From CAVZZV01 sp963779845 (lineage in GTDB: Bacteria; Bacteroidota; Bacteroidia; Bacteroidales; GCA-2748055), in assembly GCA_963779845.1 (NCBI GenBank), contig CAVZZV010000001.1:372001-436000 (forward strand): DNA of 64,000 bases, given 5' to 3'. This document shows positions 28,721 to 39,800 of this stretch, piece by piece. The notes under the pieces were generated by a model. That model had not been told where the DNA came from. It saw nothing but the letters and a program-made list of their open reading frames with translations, and did no database searches. The position numbers were made by a program, and so were the translations under genes. Numbering within the stretch: the first letter of the stretch is position 1; the number at the start of each line of letters is the position of its first letter.

Positions 28721-31700
28721 TTACCATCCATCAATTTTAAGGATACCATCAATTGTGTAAATCTTCCCTTTGATCCTTATCTTTCTTTCCGCTTTGTTTT
28801 TCATCGACACCTTCACCTGGATTTTTTCCTGTTCAATCCGGAAATCATACCAATCCTCCCTAAATAAGAACTTAAACTCCATCAGATTCCAATGGTCAGG
28901 AAGATCCGGATCGAGTTCGAGTATATCCCCGTCCCAGTTCAATCCTCCAAACATGGCTAAGGCAGTAAGGACCGTTCCGCCCATGACTCCCACATGGATC
29001 CCTTCAGAAGTGGTTCCTCCCTGAATATCATTATAGTCACTGGCCAATGCCTCCATGAACATTTCCCTGCATCTTTCTCTTTCATGGAGCTTCTCAGCCA
29101 GAAAAGCATGCACCACTCTGGATAATGTGGACCCGTGGGAAGTTCGTTGAATATAATATTCAAAATTGCGTCTTAAAAAGTCATCCGGCAGATTTTTATA
29201 GCCCAATGCCTGCAGAAGGTTTTTAACTTCTGTCTCTCCCAAAAGGTAAAACAGCATGAGGGTATCGGCCTGTTTGGCAACTTTAAAATCATCAGGAGAT
29301 TTTCCTTCCGCTTTCAGAATTCGGTCCATCCTGTGGATATCCTTGTATTTTGCGCGGTATTCGTCCCAATTCAATTCTTTCAAGTCAAAATATCCCTCGA
29401 ATTGTTCCATGATCATTTCCCGGTTAAAACGGATATTCATCTTTTGGCTCATCTCCTTCCACTGTTCCAATTCAGAGGATTCAAGAGAAATAGTTTTTTC
29501 CACAGTCTTCCCGGCCCCGGGGGTCCATGTTTTCAAGTATGTGGAATGCATGCCTCATGCACCAGACCACCATCAGGTTGGTATAGGCATTATCCCTTAG
29601 TCCCCCCTCCTTGTCATCGGGGAGTTTTTCATGGAATTCATCCGGCCCCATGACCCTGTCAATGGAATATCTGCCGGTTTGCTCATTCATTTTGGTTTTG
29701 CTCGCCCAGAAACGGCATATTTCGAGGTACATCTCAGCACCATACTTATCCATAAAATCCTGATCCCCCGAAATGTGATAGTATTGCCAGATATTGTATG
29801 CGACTGCAATAGAGATATGCCGCTGTAAAGAGCTATAATCATCACCCCATTCGCCTGAAATAGGATTAAGGTGTACTACCTGTGTTTCCTCGACCCCTGA
29901 ACTTCCGCTTTGCCAGGGAAACATGGCCCCGTTGTAATGATGGGCCCGGGCATAGTTCCGGGCTTCCTCCATGCGACGGTAGCGGTACAGGAGGGCGGAA
30001 CGGGCGATCGGGGGAAAATGGCCGGTATACCAGGGAAGCACGTATAATTCATCCCAGAAAATATGTCCCCGGTATGCTTCACCGTGAAGCCCTCGGGCCG
30101 GGATACCCACGTCCAGATCCTTATTAAAGGAAGAGGCTGTGACCATTAGGTGATAAATATGCAGCCTCATTAATTTCTGGCTGTACCTGTCTCCCGAAAT
30201 TTTAAGATCCGTCTTATCCCAAATAACATTCCATTGTCTTATGCTGTCACTCAGTGCGCTTTCAAAATTTTTAACATCATTTAGATTTTTAATAGCTGAA
30301 GCCAGAGGATTGGAATCATTAAAATCCCGTGAATTATGGATACTGACAAGCTTATGAAGGATGATTTTCTCATTTTTCCTAAGCTTTGAGAAAAAAACAG
30401 TTTTTATCTTTCCGTTTTCAACCTTGAAGTCTGATCCGGATATTTCCTGTCCACTGTTCCTGACCATCAGTTTTTCCGCAATAGAAATGCTGATTTCGGA
30501 TTGGTTAGTTCGTACGGTTATGTATCCAAAGCCATTTTTTTGTCCCTGATCTATTTGTTCAAGATGATTCTGGTCCAGTTCCCGGTAACGTGCTATACCA
30601 TCATTGATAAGGTCCCCATCAAGCATGGTGAACATTTCAATTTCCCCGGAATAATTAAGCGGGGTAATGGAGTATTCCAAACCTGCCAAATGTGGATTGG
30701 CCATACTTACAAAACGTCTGGATTCAATAAGGGTTTCCTGTCCGTCCGGATGTTCCGTAATCATCTTTTTACTCAATATTCCTGTTTTAAAATCCAGATG
30801 TCTGGTATAGGATATAATCCTGTGTTGGTCCGGGTCAAACCATTCTTCTCCTTTAGGTCTGAAGTTAACGGTACTCCAGTTGATGAAATTTACGAAATCC
30901 TCGTTTTCGACCTGTCTGTCCGCCACAGAGGACTTCCTTTTATTGTATAATCCGGCCATGTAACTTGCCGGGTAATGGTGGTCGCCGGGAGCAACTTCTT
31001 CCATTGCCCCTCTTGTGGCAAAAAAGCCATTCCCTGTTGTCAGTAAAGCCTCCCTGGATTTTTCCTTTTCCGGTAAGTATCCCTCATAAAACAATCCCCA
31101 ACCCCGGTCTTCCTTCTCCTTCCCGAACCAGCGGTCGATTCGTTCTATTCCCCCGAGTTCTGAAATATCTTCCACCACGATATCGGCTCCGTTTTTACGG
31201 AGTTCCTCAATATTAGCGTCCCTTGCCAGTCCGAGAGTAAGGCCAAAACCTCCCGCTGCACCTGCCTGAACACCGCTTACGGCATCTTCGACCACGACGG
31301 AACGATCGTATTGTACCCCCAGGTTATCGCAAGCTTTTGTAAATATATCCGGCTCCGGCTTTCCATTCAATCCCAGTTCAGCAGAAACCAAACCATCCAC
31401 ACGGGTTTCAAAAAGATATAACAATCCGGTTGTTTCCAATACCATTTTACAGTTTTTACTCGAAGAGGCCACACCAACCCGGATACCCTCTTTTTTCAGA
31501 TTTTTTATAAATTCAACCGTTGACTCGTACTCCTCTACCCCATCATTTTTCAAAATGTCCGTGAAATACCCATTCTTTCTGTTTCCAAGTCCGCAAATGG
31601 TCTCCATTTCGGGGTTATCAGAAATATTCCCAAATGGGAGATCAATTCCCCTGGAGGCAAGAAAATCAGCGACCCCTTTGTATCTGGGTTTTCCATCAAC

Positions 31701-31880
31701 AAAAGGAAGATAATCCTCTTCATTGGTAAATTCTCGGTGCTTTTCTGCATATTTGACTTCTCTGAATTTCAGGTAATCGTTAAACATTCTCGTCCAGGCA
31801 GTGGAGTGGACTTTAGCGGTTTTTGTAACGACACCGTCAAGATCAAAAATGACCGCATCGAAAGCATGTTGGTTTTGCAT
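28721..31880 (-). pseudogene. Beta-phosphoglucomutase - GH65 glycoside phosphorylase fusion, single-base frameshift
   Basis: The N-terminal 245 residues are a HAD-family beta-phosphoglucomutase (FDLDGVVTKTAKVHSTAW; VASSSKNCKMVLET; VVEDAVSGVQAGAAGGF). The rest is a GH65 phosphorylase of the trehalose/maltose/kojibiose type, with the FWDELYVLPWY and MFPWQSGSSGVEETQ segments; the latter holds the catalytic acid. The frame stops at 29481, while the GH65 ending (YRAKYKDIHRMDRIL, HGSTLSRVVHAFLAEK, GTTSEGIHVGVMGGT) continues one frame away to 28721. One extra base lies between about 29500 and 29530, in a stretch with CCCCC, GGGG and AAAAAA runs. Repaired length is about 1053 residues. The fusion would turn a disaccharide plus phosphate into glucose and glucose 6-phosphate. 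Confidence 0.92.
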
Positions 31881-32053
31881 TATTTGTACTTAGATGAATA
31901 ATTGTATGGCTATAATAATAATAAAATTGGAAGAACCAAATTTAATTGACGATCCTCATCTGGAAATTTTTACTTAATATAGAAATAAAACCAAATAAAG
32001 CTTGGTAATGTTTAGAAAATAGTGTTTATTATACAAAACCATTAAAAAGAACC

Positions 32054-34264
32054 ATGAGCCGAATAATTTATGTCAGCAATTTATTACCCATTAAAATTTT
32101 AAAAAACAACAATGAAATAACCTATATACCAAGAATCGGAGGGTTCGCCTCGGGCTTAAAAGAATTTTACAAATCCCATTCTTCACTCTGGATGGGTTGG
32201 ACAGGTTTGGAAAAAAGAGGGATTTCCCTCGCAGATAAGGAGGTGATTTCCAAAGCCCTGAAAAACAAGAATTGTTACCCGATCTACCTGAGAAAAAGAG
32301 AACGGGAAATGTACCTCGATGGTTTTTCCAATCGTACCATCTGGCCCCTTTTTCATTATTACACCGGCAAATCCTTTTTTCGCGAAGATACCTGGAACTA
32401 TTATGTGAAAGTAAATCACCGTTATGCTGAGGAGCTCGAAAAGATCATTCGGGAGGGAGACCAGATATGGATTCATGATTATCATCTTATGTTATTACCG
32501 AGCCTTCTTCGTGAAAGATTCCCTGACCTGAGCATTGGTTATTTTCAACACATTCCCTTCCCTTCTTTTGAAATATTCCGGCTGCTTCCCTGGAGAAAGC
32601 AAATCCTTGAGGGCTTGCTGGGGGCCGATCTTATTGGTTTTCATACGTATGATTACGAAAGGCACTTTATCAGCTCCATTAGAAGGATCATGGGACTGGA
32701 AACCTACTTCAATCAAATACGGTATGGGAAAAGAGTATTGAAGGTGGAAAATTTTCCCATGGGAATTGATTATGAAAAATTCCACGGGAAGGCGGTCGAA
32801 TTAATGGAAAAAACCCCGAAAGGACTCGTCAGTTTTCGGGACCAGATCGAAAGACATGTGAGGGTGAAAAAGGAAAACAAGATCATTCTTATCGTTGACC
32901 GTCTGGATTATACTAAAGGGATCATCAACCGGCTTAACGCCTATATGTCTTTTCTGGATAATTACCCTGAATTTAAGGAAAAAGTGAGCCTTCTCCTGTA
33001 TGTAACGGCTCTCAGGGAGAATGATACAGAAAACAGGGAAATAAAAAAAGAGCTCGATTCCAAGGTAGGCAGGATCAATTCTGAATATGGAAGGATAGAC
33101 TGGACGCCGGTTCATTATTTTAATGAGCAACTTGAATTTGATAAACTTGTCCAGGTGATGGTCTCTTCAGATGTTGCCATGATGTCCCCTTTGCGTGATG
33201 GAATGAACCTGATTGCAAAAGAATACATTGCCAGCAAACCCGATCATAAAGGGGTATTGATCATCTCTGAAATGGCGGGTGCATCCAAAGAACTGGGAGA
33301 AGCCATTATCGTCAATCCTCATAACCCGAGCGAACTTTCCGCTGCCATTCACACTGCGCTTTCTATGCCTGAAGAGGAAATGGTCCGCCGCAATAAAATC
33401 CTTCAAAAAAGGCTTTCGACCTATACCCAGTCGAAATGGGCTTCCGACTTCATCAATGGGCTTAACAGTGTTAAAAAAATCCAGGAGTACAACCTAACCA
33501 GAAAGATCAGTGACTTAATCTCAAGAGCCATTTTAGAAAGATATAACCATTCAGAAAAAAGAATGATTTTTCTGGATTATGACGGTACTTTGCAGGGTTT
33601 TTTCAAGGATCCACAAAATGCCCGGCCCGATGCCGAACTCTATTCAGTGGTGAAGGCCCTGATATCCGATCAACAGAATAATGTGGTGATCATTAGTGGC
33701 AGGGATAAGGAAACCCTCTCCACATGGTTCGATGAAAAATGGAGGCTGGGCTTTATAGCCGAACATGGGGTATGGACAAAAGATCCCGGAGAAGAATGGA
33801 GAATGCTTGACCAAATCGATAAAGGATGGATGGAAATCATTCGCCCCACCATCGATTTTTATGTCGACCGAACACCTGGTTCCTTCATAGAGGAAAAAAA
33901 TTATTCCATTGTCTGGCATTACCGGGATGCCGATCCGGATCTGGGTATGCAGCGATCATTGGAGCTCAAGGATGAACTGCAAAGTCTGGTAACAAACCTT
34001 AACCTGGAGATCATGGACGGAGACAAAGTTATTGAAATCAAGAACTCGGGCATTAATAAAGGCAGGGCTGCCCTGGCAAGGTTGGGAGAAATAGAATATG
34101 ACTTCATCATGGCCATGGGGGATGACTGGACGGATGAATTTACTTTTGAGGCACTGCCCGAAGATGCGATCACCATTAAAGTAGGAGATAAATCCACCCG
34201 GGCAAAGTATTATGTGGAATCATATAAGGAAATAAGAAATTTTTTAAAACTACTCATTCAGTAA
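32054..34264 (+). CDS. Bifunctional trehalose-6-phosphate synthase/phosphatase
   Basis: This fused enzyme (736 residues) makes trehalose from UDP-glucose and glucose 6-phosphate. Residues 1 to about 480 form the GT20 synthase domain (WMGWTG, IWIHDYHLMLLPSLLRE, IGYFQHIPFPSFEIFRLLPW, VDRLDYTKGI, SPLRDGMNLIAKEYIA). From about residue 500 comes the HAD-type phosphatase, with DYDGT at 508-512, IISGRD and MGDDWTDEFTF. It is divergent from the GH65 phosphorylase fusion and three bases upstream of the MFS gene, so it forms a two-gene operon. The product probably serves as an osmolyte. Confidence 0.96.
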   Translation: MSRIIYVSNLLPIKILKNNNEITYIPRIGGFASGLKEFYKSHSSLWMGWTGLEKRGISLADKEVISKALKNKNCYPIYLRKREREMYLDGFSNRTIWPLFHYYTGKSFFREDTWNYYVKVNHRYAEELEKIIREGDQIWIHDYHLMLLPSLLRERFPDLSIGYFQHIPFPSFEIFRLLPWRKQILEGLLGADLIGFHTYDYERHFISSIRRIMGLETYFNQIRYGKRVLKVENFPMGIDYEKFHGKAVELMEKTPKGLVSFRDQIERHVRVKKENKIILIVDRLDYTKGIINRLNAYMSFLDNYPEFKEKVSLLLYVTALRENDTENREIKKELDSKVGRINSEYGRIDWTPVHYFNEQLEFDKLVQVMVSSDVAMMSPLRDGMNLIAKEYIASKPDHKGVLIISEMAGASKELGEAIIVNPHNPSELSAAIHTALSMPEEEMVRRNKILQKRLSTYTQSKWASDFINGLNSVKKIQEYNLTRKISDLISRAILERYNHSEKRMIFLDYDGTLQGFFKDPQNARPDAELYSVVKALISDQQNNVVIISGRDKETLSTWFDEKWRLGFIAEHGVWTKDPGEEWRMLDQIDKGWMEIIRPTIDFYVDRTPGSFIEEKNYSIVWHYRDADPDLGMQRSLELKDELQSLVTNLNLEIMDGDKVIEIKNSGINKGRAALARLGEIEYDFIMAMGDDWTDEFTFEALPEDAITIKVGDKSTRAKYYVESYKEIRNFLKLLIQ

Positions 34265-34267
34265 TCA

Positions 34268-35518
34268 ATGGCCTCAAAGCCTGGATCCTCAATTCAGAAA
34301 GACCTTCAATACCGGAAGTTCCAGGCATACGGTTTTTTAAAAAACCTTAAATTTTTTGATCCCTTTTTAATGTTGTTCTTCCTTGAAAAGGGGCTTAACT
34401 TCACCCAGATCGGGACCATTTATGCAAGCCGGGAGATTGCCCGCTATATATTCGAGATGCCTTCGGGCATCCTGGCAGATGCATGGGGAAGAAGAAGGGT
34501 ACTGGCGGGTTCCTTTGTTTTTTATATGTTGGCATTTGTCCTTTTTTATTTCAGCCAGAGTTTCCCTCTTTTGCTGGGGGGCATGGTCGTTTATGCTTTT
34601 GGGGATGCCTTTCGAACGGGCACGCATAAGGCCATGATTTTCGAGTACCTTAAAATAAAAAATTTAGAAAGCTCAAAAGTCAGTTATTACGGCGGGACAA
34701 GAGCCGCATCCCAGACCGGATCTGCCTTTTCCTCATTAATTGCCGCAGCCATAGTATTCTGGTCAGGAAATTACAGGCTGATTTTCCTCTTTTCCATCCT
34801 TCCTTACCTATTGGATTTTTTTCTTATTCTTAGCTACCCGAAAGTACTTGACGGGGAAATGAGCAGCTTACGAAAAGAGATTATTTTTCAGAAATTGAAA
34901 GAGACTATGCATGATCTGATCATCTCGTTCCGGGAAGAGGCAATATTTAAAAAAATTCTTGTTGTCGCTTCCTATTCAGGATATTATAAGGCTGCGAAGG
35001 ACTACCTTCAACCTATAATAAAGTCAGGAGTCCTTTTAATTCCCATCTTTGGAATGTTTAAAGCCAATCAGAGAACGGCCATTGCCATGGGGGGAGTGTA
35101 TTTTATTATTTATCTGTTAACGGCCTGGTCGTCGCGGAATGCAGGAAGGTTACTGACTCGCCTTAAGAATTATAAAAGGGCATTATGGATTACCCTGCTA
35201 ATTGGCACTTTTGCTGGAATCGTAGCAGGTGTTTTTTCCATTTCAGATTGGAAACTTTTGGCCATAATGCCTTTCATAATCATTTTCATGACTGAAAATG
35301 GCCGGAAACCCATTGGAATAGCCTACATTTCAGAAAAAATGGAAAAAAATGTCTTAGCCTCCTCCTTATCCGCAGAATCGCAGTTGAGCTCGCTTATCAG
35401 TGGGATACTGGCTTTTCTGATCGGTTTTACGGCAGAGAAAACTTCGGTAGGATTTGCTGTTATCGCTGTTTCCGCAGTGATGATCCTTATGAGTCCGGCA
35501 TTCTTTCGGAGAGTATAA
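34268..35518 (+). CDS. MFS transporter
   Basis: This major facilitator superfamily permease has 416 residues and about ten to twelve hydrophobic segments. The motif GILADAWGRRRVL after the second segment is the typical cytoplasmic loop signature. It begins three bases after the trehalose gene and must be co-transcribed with it. The substrate is unknown; export or uptake of a sugar or compatible solute is an inference from the operon alone. A long non-coding stretch (35519-35749) follows, in which I see nothing. Confidence 0.88.
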   Translation: MASKPGSSIQKDLQYRKFQAYGFLKNLKFFDPFLMLFFLEKGLNFTQIGTIYASREIARYIFEMPSGILADAWGRRRVLAGSFVFYMLAFVLFYFSQSFPLLLGGMVVYAFGDAFRTGTHKAMIFEYLKIKNLESSKVSYYGGTRAASQTGSAFSSLIAAAIVFWSGNYRLIFLFSILPYLLDFFLILSYPKVLDGEMSSLRKEIIFQKLKETMHDLIISFREEAIFKKILVVASYSGYYKAAKDYLQPIIKSGVLLIPIFGMFKANQRTAIAMGGVYFIIYLLTAWSSRNAGRLLTRLKNYKRALWITLLIGTFAGIVAGVFSISDWKLLAIMPFIIIFMTENGRKPIGIAYISEKMEKNVLASSLSAESQLSSLISGILAFLIGFTAEKTSVGFAVIAVSAVMILMSPAFFRRV

Positions 35519-35749
35519 CCCCCCCTTGTCCTCACAGACTCCCATTTCGACAGAGGCCGGTTTAACTTGGCTTATCTGTTGGGCATTGATAAGGGCAGGA
35601 TCCGGATTCTATACTAACTGAGATTTTACCAGGTCACAATAACGAGAGAAAGCTTTAGCTTGATACACAAGAAATATTCTACTTGTTACAAAATAGGTAA
35701 GACAATGTAAAATTATATGTATCGCAAATTGTTTCCGAAATAGGTTTGT

Positions 35750-35784
35750 CTAAAAAAACAAATCAGCCGTAAAAGGCTGATTTT
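35750..35784 (-). terminator. Rho-independent terminator of the tRNA gene
   Basis: On the minus strand AATCAGCC pairs with GGCTGATT around a six-base loop, followed by G and seven T. It lies directly downstream of tRNA-Thr. Confidence 0.8.
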
Positions 35785-35789
35785 CAAGG

Positions 35790-35861
35790 AGCCTCACAGG
35801 GGAGTTGAACCCCCGACCTGCTGATTACGAATCAGCTGCTCTACCACTGAGCTAATGAGGC
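35790..35861 (-). tRNA. tRNA-Thr, anticodon CGT
   Basis: The cloverleaf is complete: a 7-bp acceptor stem (GCCTCAT with GTGAGGC, last pair T-G), a D arm GCTC/GAGC, an anticodon stem GCTGA/TCAGC with loop TTCGTAA, and a T arm GGGGG/CCCCT with loop TTCAACT. The anticodon CGT occupies 35829-35827 and reads ACG. CCA is not encoded; the discriminator base is T. Confidence 0.96.
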
Positions 35862-35905
35862 ATAAAGCCGGGCAAATTTAATCTTTTTTGATTAAAATAT
35901 ACAAT

Positions 35906-36502
35906 TCAGCGCTTAATGGCTTTTAATTGGATTACCTCTGCCTCCCCTTGATGAAAAGGGCCTTCCTGAAGATTTCTTTGCACTTCCTGCAGCACTTCAA
36001 TTTTAAATCCTGAAAAATCATGATGCAATTCCTCCAGAGAGTAAAGAAACTCGACATTTCCCGGCCCACCTGAAGTTCGCCCCAACTGCTTTTTGCTGAA
36101 AACTTCAGCCAGGATTGTCCCTCCTGGTCTTAACCATTCAACAAGGAAAGAATGAAATAAGCGGCGCTGAATCGGCATTAGTTGGAAAAAAAAGAGGCCT
36201 ACGGCATCGAAATAATCGTTTCTTCCGGGATACAGCAACCAGGAGGTCAGATGATAATCAATCCTGAGTTTTTTTCCGGCAGCAGTTTTTAAGGCTTTAT
36301 CCCTGGCCACTTCACTAAAGTCAAAAGCCTCTACCTCCCATCCGGAAGCTGCAGCAAACAGGGCATTCCGGCCCTCTCCTTCCGCGGGCAAAAGGATTTT
36401 ACCGGGCTTGATCTTTGGAAGTTCCTGCTGAAAAAACTCATTGGGCTTTTCGCCATACACCAGCGGGTAGGAGCCGTAACGTTCATTCCAGAATTCTTTC
36501 AT
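35906..36502 (-). CDS. Class I SAM-dependent methyltransferase
   Basis: This 198-residue Rossmann-fold methyltransferase resembles the TehB/thiol-methyltransferase group. It opens with FWNERYGSYPLVYGEKPNEFF, then shows the SAM-binding strand KILLPAEGEGRNALFAAASGWEVEAFDFS, an acidic end of the second strand (FDFS) and a post-motif region YFDAVGLFFFQLMP. The GEGRN loop is typical of this subfamily. The substrate is unknown. It lies beside tRNA-Thr on the same strand, and a 9-bp hairpin lies 34 bases upstream of the start. Confidence 0.88.
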   Translation of the reverse strand: MKEFWNERYGSYPLVYGEKPNEFFQQELPKIKPGKILLPAEGEGRNALFAAASGWEVEAFDFSEVARDKALKTAAGKKLRIDYHLTSWLLYPGRNDYFDAVGLFFFQLMPIQRRLFHSFLVEWLRPGGTILAEVFSKKQLGRTSGGPGNVEFLYSLEELHHDFSGFKIEVLQEVQRNLQEGPFHQGEAEVIQLKAIKR

Positions 36503-36535
36503 AGATACTTATTTATATTAGTAATGTCAATAAAT

Positions 36536-36559
36536 AGGAATCCCGCCGCAGGGATTCCT
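36536..36559. other. Perfect 9-bp hairpin upstream of the methyltransferase gene
   Basis: AGGAATCCC pairs with GGGATTCCT around a 6-base loop. It has no good T run on either side, so it is either a weak terminator or a structure in the 5' leader of the methyltransferase mRNA. It lies inside the 329-base region 36503-36831, which is otherwise non-coding apart from the purL promoter. Confidence 0.45.
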
Positions 36560-36785
36560 TTAAAAAAAAGGCATATTCGGACCTGTACCGGATCTGACTT
36601 TTTAGGATCATTCAAAATTAATAATTGAATCCAAATAAAAAAGCAATTGATAAGCAAATTGCCGGTAAGAATTGAGGAAAGTATAATTTCCTTTGACAAA
36701 GGAGCAGCATGGAGAAACTCCCGGGGCCGGATTAAATTCCTGGTCTTTCGGGATGCTTTGAGATGGAGGATTCATCCCTATTCGT

Positions 36786-36793
36786 TATATTTG
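36786..36793 (+). promoter_or_regulatory. Probable purL promoter, -7 box TATATTTG
   Basis: TATATTTG matches the Bacteroidota -7 consensus and lies 39 bases before the chosen purL start. A TTTG at 36757-36760 could be the -33 element, although the spacing (25 bases) is long. Its position argues against translation from the upstream in-frame ATG at 36763. Confidence 0.5.
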
Positions 36794-36831
36794 CACCATT
36801 GGTTAGAAATAAACATTCAATTCCCATCCCG

Positions 36832-39800
36832 ATGGTCTTTTTTTTTAAAGTTCACAACGATCATTTTATTGCAGTCGAAGCCCATTCAGAGCTTGTCGAA
36901 GAGGATATTTCAAAACTTTCCTGGTTATTCGGGGATGCCCTGTTCTCGGGAACCGCTCCCATAACCGGTGAATTTATTGGTCCCAGAAGGGAGATGATCT
37001 CTCCCTGGAGCACCAATGCGGTCGAAATTTGTGAGAATATGGGCATTTCCGGGATTCAACGAATCGAACAATTTTTCAGAGCCGGCAAGAATACAGATTT
37101 CGATCCTATGCTCAAGCGAAGGTATATTAACCTCGAACAGGATATATTTACTGTTCGCAAGTCTCCCGAACCCATACTGGAAATTGAGGATATTGCCCAA
37201 TATAATGAAAAGGAGGGACTGGCACTTAATCCTGAAGAAATTCAGTATCTTGAAGATTTATCCGAAAAGCTGGGCCGCAGACTAACCGATTCGGAGGTTT
37301 TCGGCTTTTCACAGGTTAATTCTGAACATTGCCGGCATAAAATTTTTAACGGTATATTTGTTATTGACGGGGAAGAAAAGCAGTCCAGCCTTTTTCAGCT
37401 CATAAAAAAAACCAGTCAGACCCACCCCAATAAAATTGTCTCCGCTTATAAGGATAATTGCTCATTTGTAGCCGGCCCGCTCATTGAGCAGTTTGCCCCA
37501 AACAGGCAGGATATTGCAGGGATCTTCGAAATAAAAGAAATGGAAAGTGTTCTCTCTTTAAAGGCGGAGACCCACAATTTTCCCACTACGGTAGAACCCT
37601 TTAATGGAGCCGCTACCGGCACCGGAGGAGAGATCAGGGACCGGATCGCCGGAGGAAAAGGGGCTATTCCCATGGCAGGGACGGCAGTCTATATGACCTC
37701 ATACCCCAGGCTCAATGGAGGACGCTCCTGGGAACAAAAAACCAGGGCAAGGGAGTGGATTTATCAAAGGCCCGATCAAATCCTCATTAAAGCTTCCAAT
37801 GGGGCAAGCGATTTCGGGAATAAATTTGGACAAGCATTGATTTGCGGAAGTATTCTGACATTTGAACATTTCGAAAATGGCCGGAAATATGGATACGATA
37901 AAGTGATAATGCTCGCCGGAGGGATCGGGGAAGCAAACCGGCGCGACAGTGAGAAGGAGCAACCACAAAAAGGAGATCTTATTATTGTTCTGGGTGGGGA
38001 CAACTACCGGATTGGAATGGGCGGAGGTGCCGTTTCTTCAGTTGCCACAGGGCAATTCAAAAATGACATTGAGTTAAATGCAGTACAGCGGGCAAACCCG
38101 GAAATGCAGAAGAGGGTTTTTAATGCCATCCGGGCCTTATCGGAATCCGGCATCAACAGCATTGTGTCAATCCACGATCATGGGGCGGGTGGACATCTCA
38201 ATTGCCTTTCTGAACTGGTTGAATCGACCGGAGGTACCATTGAAATCACAAAACTTCCTATTGGAGACAGCACTCTTTCCGCTAAAGAAATTGCCGGGAA
38301 CGAATCCCAGGAAAGAATGGGGCTCATCATTCAAAAAGAGGATTTTCCATTGCTCAGGAAAATAGCCGAAAGGGAACGGGCTCCCCTATATGTGGTAGGG
38401 GAAGTTACGGGAGACCATCACTTCACCTTTAAAAATTCGGAAACCGGAGAGAAACCTATTGATTTAGAGCTAACCGATATGTTTGGGAATCCACCGCGGA
38501 CAGTCATTAAGGATGAAAAGCTGGTTTCAAAATTTTCCGCGGTCAGTTATGAGGTTTCATCCTTTTATGAATACCTGGGCGAATTAATGCAACTTGAATC
38601 GGTAGCCTGTAAAGACTGGCTTACCAACAAAGTCGATCGTTCAGTGACCGGGAAGATTGCCAAACAACAATGCGCAGGAGAGCTACAGCTTCCCCTCAAC
38701 AACCTTGGGGCGGTGGCATTGGATTACCGTGGCAAGAAAGGGTATGCCACCTCGATAGGTCATGCCCCCGGTGCTGGATTAATTGATCCTGCTGCAGGTT
38801 CTGTTTTGTCAATTGCTGAAGCTCTGCTGAATATCATCTGGGCCCCTTTGACTGAAAAAATTAAATCTGTTTCCCTTTCTGCCAATTGGATGTGGCCTTG
38901 CAAAAATCCGGGGGAAGACAGCCGTCTTTATGAGGCCGTTAAGGCCGCAAGCGACTTTTCCATTGCACTGGGAATCAACATCCCCACCGGAAAGGATTCT
39001 CTTTCAATGACTCAGAAATACGGAAATCAGGTGGTATATGCACCGGGGACGGTTATCATTTCTGCGGCTGCACCGGTCGTGGATGTGAATCTGATCATTG
39101 AACCTGTGATAAAGCCCGATCCCAATTCATGGATCGTTTACATAGATTTCTCCCAGGACAATAAAAAACTGGGGGGGAGCAGCTTTGCACAAATTGTGGG
39201 GAAAATTGGTGAGGAGGTCCCAATTATCAGGGATTCAGACTATTTTATCAGAGCATTTGAAACCGTTCAGGAAATGATCATGGAGGGGAAGATCATGGCC
39301 GGCCATGACATTTCTGCTGGTGGAATGGTAACATGCCTGCTCGAAATGAACTTTTCCAATACCCATGGAGGAATGGAAGTCGATATTTCCGGAATTGATG
39401 CCCGTCTTGGTTTTAAGACCCTCTTTTCGGAAAATCCGGGGATTATCATCCAGGTGCCCGATAAAAATATTCTTAAAACGCTGAATGAGAAAGATATTGA
39501 TTATGAAATTATCGGAAAGCCGGTAATGAACCGGATATTAAAAATAAAAACCTCCACGGAGCTGTATGAACTGGATATCGATCTCTACCGTGAGAAATGG
39601 TTCAAAACCTCCTATTTACTGGATGTCATGCAAAGTGGAGCCGATCTGGCCCAACAGAGGTTTATCAATTATAAAAATCAGTCGCTTGGATTTGATTTCA
39701 ATAGTTTTACCGGAAAATTATCTTCCTATGGTATCGACCCGGACAGGAAAGGAATGACAGGCATAAAATCTGCCATTATTCGGGAGAAAGGGGTTAATGG

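Noticed and set aside
36499..36699. A 66-codon minus-strand frame upstream of the methyltransferase
   Set aside because: It contains the 9-bp hairpin, lies in the intergenic region next to the purL promoter and has no family resemblance.
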